Shown piece by piece: positions 5,551 to 8,964 of a stretch of DNA of 8,964 nucleotides. Source of the DNA: Steroidobacteraceae bacterium (lineage in GTDB: Bacteria; Pseudomonadota; Gammaproteobacteria; Steroidobacterales; Steroidobacteraceae); contig JALRHE010000363.1 in NCBI GenBank assembly GCA_023253235.1, positions 1 to 8,964 on the forward strand, written 5' to 3'. Position numbers and translations under genes: made by a program. Positions within the stretch are counted from its first letter, which is position 1. Each line of letters opens with the position of its first letter. Below the pieces are notes generated by a model. It did not search any database and had not been told where the DNA came from. It was given only the letters and a program-made list of their open reading frames with translations.

Positions 5551-6585
5551 ATGAACATCCCAAACCAGCAGAACCAATACCAACTCTTCAAACAAGAACA
5601 GGGCTTTAGCCTCAATCTCATCGAGGGCGCCTCGGTGAGAGCTCCCGGCCCGAAAGAAGTGCTCATTCGAGTCAGAGCGTCGTCGCTGAATCGCCGCGAC
5701 ATCATGGTATTGCGCGGTTGGTATCCCGTCGGTAATCGCTCAACGGTCATTCCGCTATCGGACGGAGCCGGTGAGATCGTCGCTGTCGGTACGGGCGTCA
5801 CCCGCGTCAAGATTGGTGATCGCGTCGTCGCGCAGTTTTTTCAAACGTGGTTGGACGGCAGACCCACCGCCTCGACGGGTGCCTCAGCTCTCGGTGGTGC
5901 ACAAGATGGCATGTTGTCGGAGTACGTCACGCTAAATGAAGAGGGTGTGCTGCACTTCCCGGAACATCTGTCGTTCGAGGAAGCGGCAACACTACCTTGC
6001 GCCGCGCTCACGGCGTGGAACGGACTCATCACGCGCGGCGGTCTTCGTGACGGCGATCATGTTTTACTGCAAGGAACTGGTGGCGTTTCGATCTTCGGTC
6101 TGCAATTTGCCACGGCATTCGGCGCGAAGACCATCATCACCAGCTCGAGCGACACTAAGCTCAACCGCGCGCGGGATCTTGGTGCGAGTCATCTGATCAA
6201 CTATCGCAAAACCGCCGAATGGGCTCCTGCGGTGCTGGCCGCAACGGAGGGCGTTGGTGTTCATCACGTACTCGAAGTGGGTGGTGTCGGTACGCTGGCG
6301 CAATCACTCGCGTCGCTCGCGCATGGCGGTCATATCGCCATCATCGGCGGACTCGCCGGATTCGGCGGCGAAATTCCGGCTGCCGCAATGATCGGTCGCA
6401 GCACGAGCGTCTCCGGCATTTTCGTTGGTTCGCGCGCGAACTTCGAAACCATGAACGCTTTCATCCGCCAACATCGGATCAAGCCAGTCATTGATCGAGC
6501 ATTCGACTTTGCGCAAGCGGACGCTGCGTTCGTCTACATGGAAAACGGCAACCATTTCGGCAAAATCGTCATTCGGCATGGATGA
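5551..6585 (+). CDS. Medium-chain (zinc-type ADH/quinone oxidoreductase-like) NAD(P)-dependent dehydrogenase
   Basis: This 344-residue cytoplasmic member of the MDR superfamily transfers hydride between NAD(P)H and an alcohol, quinone or enone. The GroES-like domain (about 20-140) has PKEVLIRVRASSLNRRDIMV (34-53) and SDGAGEIVAVGTGV (70-83). The substrate-side motif LPCAALTAWNGL (148-159) is followed by the Rossmann dinucleotide loop LLQGTGGVSIFGLQFA (172-187), and GNHFGKIVI (333-341) ends the protein. The position that usually holds the catalytic-zinc Cys is Asn-Arg-Arg-Asp, and no structural-zinc Cys cluster is present. A zinc-free, quinone-oxidoreductase-like mechanism is therefore more likely than a true zinc alcohol dehydrogenase. 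Length is normal. The next gene's ATG overlaps its stop (ATGA), so the two are probably one transcription unit. The natural substrate cannot be named from sequence. Confidence 0.9.
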   Translation: MNIPNQQNQYQLFKQEQGFSLNLIEGASVRAPGPKEVLIRVRASSLNRRDIMVLRGWYPVGNRSTVIPLSDGAGEIVAVGTGVTRVKIGDRVVAQFFQTWLDGRPTASTGASALGGAQDGMLSEYVTLNEEGVLHFPEHLSFEEAATLPCAALTAWNGLITRGGLRDGDHVLLQGTGGVSIFGLQFATAFGAKTIITSSSDTKLNRARDLGASHLINYRKTAEWAPAVLAATEGVGVHHVLEVGGVGTLAQSLASLAHGGHIAIIGGLAGFGGEIPAAAMIGRSTSVSGIFVGSRANFETMNAFIRQHRIKPVIDRAFDFAQADAAFVYMENGNHFGKIVIRHG

Positions 6586-7526
6586 TGGATCTGCAGGCAT
6601 TTTTTGAGCAAGAGCGCAGTGCCGGCGCTGACCTCGTCATCGCTATCATCGTCGCCACGGAAGGCTCTACGTACCGAAAGCCGGGTGCATTCATGCTCCT
6701 GTCATCGAGTGGCCGTCGCGCAGGCTTGCTGAGCGGCGGCTGTCTCGAGGGCGACTTGCATGAGCACGCCCTGAAAATGCTGGCCGATGATCGTCGCTGC
6801 ATGATGCATCGCTACGACAATCGCAGCAGTGACGATCCTATTTGGGGCCTCGGTCTCGGATGCGAAGGGTCAATGACCATCTTTTTGCTGCGCTGTAGCA
6901 CCGGTGACAGCTACGAACCGCTAACCTCCATTTTTAATGGCTTAACGAAAAATGAAGCCGTCGAGCTCATGATCGACTTACGTGACGGCGCATTTATCAC
7001 TCCGGATTCAGCGACCTCCGCACCAGTCTCGTCCGTCGATCACTTTCTCTTGAGGATTACGCCACCTCTACGATTACTCATCTGTGGTGCAGGCCCAGAT
7101 TCCGAACCCCTCTTCGACTTTGCACATCGACTAGGCTGGAAGGTCACACTGCTCGATCATCGACCAGCGTATGCCGTGATGCATCGATTTAGCGGTGCTG
7201 AAATCGTCAAGCAAATCGAACTCGACGAGTGGGTCAAGGATCTCGATCTCCAGCGATACTCCGCTGCGGTCGTCATGAGTCATCATCTCGGTGCGGATGC
7301 GCAATATCTCAGAGGGCTCGCTCGCTCAACGATTCCCTACATCGGCCTACTCGGACCCCCAGCCAGGAGAGAGAGATTGCTGGCGGATGTGGGACCCCTC
7401 GCTGCAGATCTCGCAACCAGACTACGAGCGCCCGTCGGACTCAATCTAGGCGGCCGAACACCCGAAGCAATTGCACTGTCGATCGTCGCGGAAATCCAGG
7501 CAGCGTTCAGCCTGAACGCGGTTTGA
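6582..7526 (+). CDS. XdhC/CoxI-family protein
   Basis: A 314-residue protein of the XdhC/CoxI family, whose characterised members bind molybdenum cofactor and help its sulfuration and insertion into xanthine dehydrogenase-type enzymes. The N-terminal XdhC_CoxI domain shows ATEGSTYRKPGAFML (25-39) and GLLSGGCLEGDLHEHAL (48-64), including the family Cys54. The C-terminal Rossmann domain has LLICGAGPDSEPLFDFA (165-181), LDHRPAY (191-197), VMSHHLGADAQYLRGL (231-246), YIGLLGPPARRERLL (253-267) and NLGGRTPEAIALSIVAEIQA (288-307). Both domains are complete. Start: ATG at 6582 overlaps the dehydrogenase stop; a second in-frame ATG at 6585 is equally possible, and there is no clear RBS, so coupling is likely. 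No molybdenum-hydroxylase subunit or MobA-like gene lies in the window, so its client is unknown and may be encoded elsewhere. The 3' end overlaps the opposing helicase gene by 20 bases. Confidence 0.9.
   Translation: MMDLQAFFEQERSAGADLVIAIIVATEGSTYRKPGAFMLLSSSGRRAGLLSGGCLEGDLHEHALKMLADDRRCMMHRYDNRSSDDPIWGLGLGCEGSMTIFLLRCSTGDSYEPLTSIFNGLTKNEAVELMIDLRDGAFITPDSATSAPVSSVDHFLLRITPPLRLLICGAGPDSEPLFDFAHRLGWKVTLLDHRPAYAVMHRFSGAEIVKQIELDEWVKDLDLQRYSAAVVMSHHLGADAQYLRGLARSTIPYIGLLGPPARRERLLADVGPLAADLATRLRAPVGLNLGGRTPEAIALSIVAEIQAAFSLNAV
7503..7519. terminator. 17-bp palindrome at the convergent gene ends, possible bidirectional terminator
   Basis: GCGTTCAGCCTGAACGC is a perfect palindrome with 8-base arms around one base; as RNA it folds to a 7-bp stem with a 3-base loop. 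It lies where the XdhC-family and helicase genes overlap tail to tail. No T-tract follows on either strand, so intrinsic termination is doubtful. It is part of both coding sequences. Confidence 0.35.
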
Positions 7527-8964
7527 CCCGTCGCGTAGGCTCCGCTTGCAGAGGATTCTCGGGCCAATAGTGCCTCGGATATCGACCTCTCATATCCTTA
7601 CGAACATCGGCGTATGCGTTACGCCAAAAACTCGCCAGGTCAGAAGTAATCTGCAACGGTCGTTGTGCAGGTGAGAGAAGCTTGAAGGTGACGGGCACTT
7701 TGCCAAGGCCCAATCTTGGCGTCGTGGCAAGACCAAAAACTTCTTGCATACGCATCGATGCACAAGGCGCGAGGTCATCGATGTAGTCGATTCGAATGCG
7801 ACTGCCGGTCGGCACTACGATGTGTGTCGGCAGCCATTCATCGAGGCGCCGCACGCCATCGGCTCCTAGACGAAAGTGCAAAGCTTCCAGCAACGGCAAC
7901 TTGGAGAGATGTGCTCGACGGGTGACCCCGTCCAGCCAGGGGGACAGCCAAGTATCGACACTTTCACTCAATGCAGCATCTGACATTTCCGGCCAGTTCT
8001 GCGTCCCGGGTAACTCGAGGCGACGTGCCATCTCGGCGCGGGCACAAAATGATCGGCTCTCGTCAGACCACGGCAAAGCCGACAATCCCATCTCACGAAT
8101 GCCATCAAGCATCGCTCGCAGCAAATCGACGGCAGCATCGAGACGCCGTGGCTTCTCCTCGATAATCAACCCATCGAGTCGCACGACTTCACGCGCAACG
8201 ACACACTGATCTTGAGTTGACCAAAACGTTTCGGTCGTTCGTTGCCAACGATCAGCGGTCGCAGCTTCGAGCATCTCGCGCGAAAGTCCCGCTGCCAATC
8301 GAATCTGGGCCTCACGACCCCGATCATCCAGATCGATCGCGACGAGAAAATCACTTTTCCCCAAGCGATCCACAGTCGAAATAGCCGCTCCTTTGCCATT
8401 GGCGAGCAAAAACTTACCAGCACTACCGGAGCGACGCTGCGCAATCCGATCCGGATAGGCCAAGGCGAGCAGTCCACCGGCATCCAGAAACGGTCGTACT
8501 TGGCCGACCTGTTCACTGGCCATTCGCTTCTCGAACTGACTCGCCAATTTTCGCGCTCTGACGAGCGCAGGCTGATCGATACCGACACCTCGCGATGGTC
8601 GATCGAGCAAGTCTAGTCGGCTCGTAACGTCCACATCGTCCGCACGACGCAAAATATCGCGCTCGGCCAGTAGCGCGGCGAGTCTCGCCCCATCGCGTTC
8701 GACGCCACGATGCCGACTCTCGATCAGCAAATGCGCCAATCTCGGATGCACTGGCCAGCTGGCCATTGCGCGTCCATGGCTGGTGATGCGGCCCTGATCA
8801 TCCAGTGCACCGAGTGCACGCAACGTGTCACGCGCGCTTTCCAACACGGCTCGTGGTGGCACATCCAACCAAGATAAACGCGTGGGGTCGAGTACGCCCC
8901 ACTCAGCCAGGTCTAGCGCCAGCGGCATCAAATCCGCCTCGATGAGCTCGGCTGGCGTGTAAGC
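7507..8964 (-). CDS. hrpB: ATP-dependent RNA helicase HrpB, C-terminal part (5' truncated by window)
   Basis: These are the C-terminal 485 residues of HrpB, a DExH-box helicase widespread in proteobacteria whose cellular role is still poorly defined. The frame is open to the window edge (AYTPAELIEAD precedes the first visible Met), so the motor domains lie outside. Visible parts are EWGVLDPTRLSWLDVPP (21-37) and the helicase-associated HA2 region with GRITSHGRAMASWPVHPRL (58-76) and LAALLAERDILRR (95-107). The HrpB-specific C-terminal domain ends in LLSPAQRPLQIT, DLASFWRNAYADVRKDM and GRYPRHYWPENP, about 15-60 residues from the end. That signature and the C-terminal Arg/Lys-rich tail distinguish HrpB from the related HrpA. 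No frameshift or internal stop is seen. It converges on the XdhC-family gene with a 20-base overlap, and nothing links it functionally to its neighbours. Confidence 0.94.
   Translation of the reverse strand, partial: AYTPAELIEADLMPLALDLAEWGVLDPTRLSWLDVPPRAVLESARDTLRALGALDDQGRITSHGRAMASWPVHPRLAHLLIESRHRGVERDGARLAALLAERDILRRADDVDVTSRLDLLDRPSRGVGIDQPALVRARKLASQFEKRMASEQVGQVRPFLDAGGLLALAYPDRIAQRRSGSAGKFLLANGKGAAISTVDRLGKSDFLVAIDLDDRGREAQIRLAAGLSREMLEAATADRWQRTTETFWSTQDQCVVAREVVRLDGLIIEEKPRRLDAAVDLLRAMLDGIREMGLSALPWSDESRSFCARAEMARRLELPGTQNWPEMSDAALSESVDTWLSPWLDGVTRRAHLSKLPLLEALHFRLGADGVRRLDEWLPTHIVVPTGSRIRIDYIDDLAPCASMRMQEVFGLATTPRLGLGKVPVTFKLLSPAQRPLQITSDLASFWRNAYADVRKDMRGRYPRHYWPENPLQAEPTRRVKPRSG

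Noticed and set aside
7796..8209. Open frame of 137 codons on the plus strand opposite hrpB
   Set aside because: The hrpB frame has strong conserved motifs here; the opposite frame is Arg/Ser-rich, as expected from antisense of GC-rich coding DNA.

Overview
The window looks like a piece of a GC-rich proteobacterial chromosome, most likely from a gammaproteobacterium. The evidence for this is a C-terminal HrpB RNA helicase, a Tat-exported PhoX phosphatase, an XdhC-family protein and a CyaC-like class III cyclase. The placement is inferred from gene families only; there is no rRNA or other marker. Eight protein-coding genes fill almost all of the sequence. I saw no tRNA, rRNA, CRISPR array, insertion sequence or phage gene.

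Left part (1-3470), cyclic-nucleotide genes. The window opens inside a class III nucleotide cyclase (2-577, + strand, N-terminus cut off). Its stop overlaps the ATG of an uncharacterised HD-type metal-dependent phosphohydrolase (574-1824). Facing these is a second, separate class III cyclase (1821-2900, - strand), which meets the HD gene in a 4-base stop-to-stop overlap. This second cyclase has a non-canonical set of active-site residues and an unrecognised N-terminal domain. Divergent from it, across a 135-base intergenic region, is a small stand-alone cyclic-nucleotide-binding (CNB) domain protein (3036-3470, TTG start). The two divergent genes carry the same 12-base leader sequence over their ribosome binding sites, which appears on the + strand as a perfect inverted repeat. 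Two possible synthesis enzymes, one possible hydrolase and one possible receptor therefore sit within 3.5 kb. This is the most system-like part of the window.

Middle part (3514-7526), + strand. It holds a PhoX-type alkaline phosphatase with a twin-arginine signal, a medium-chain zinc-type dehydrogenase/quinone oxidoreductase homologue without obvious zinc ligands, and an XdhC/CoxI-family protein coupled to it by an ATGA overlap. The phosphatase and the dehydrogenase lack a Shine-Dalgarno sequence. Both have a -10-like TAGAAT/TACAAT only 6-7 bases before the ATG, suggesting leaderless transcripts and separate promoters.

Right part (7507-8964), - strand. This is the C-terminal 485 residues of HrpB. 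Its end overlaps the XdhC gene convergently by 20 bases, next to a perfect 17-base palindrome. A functional link between the cyclic-nucleotide genes and the phosphatase/dehydrogenase/XdhC genes is possible but not shown by the sequence.
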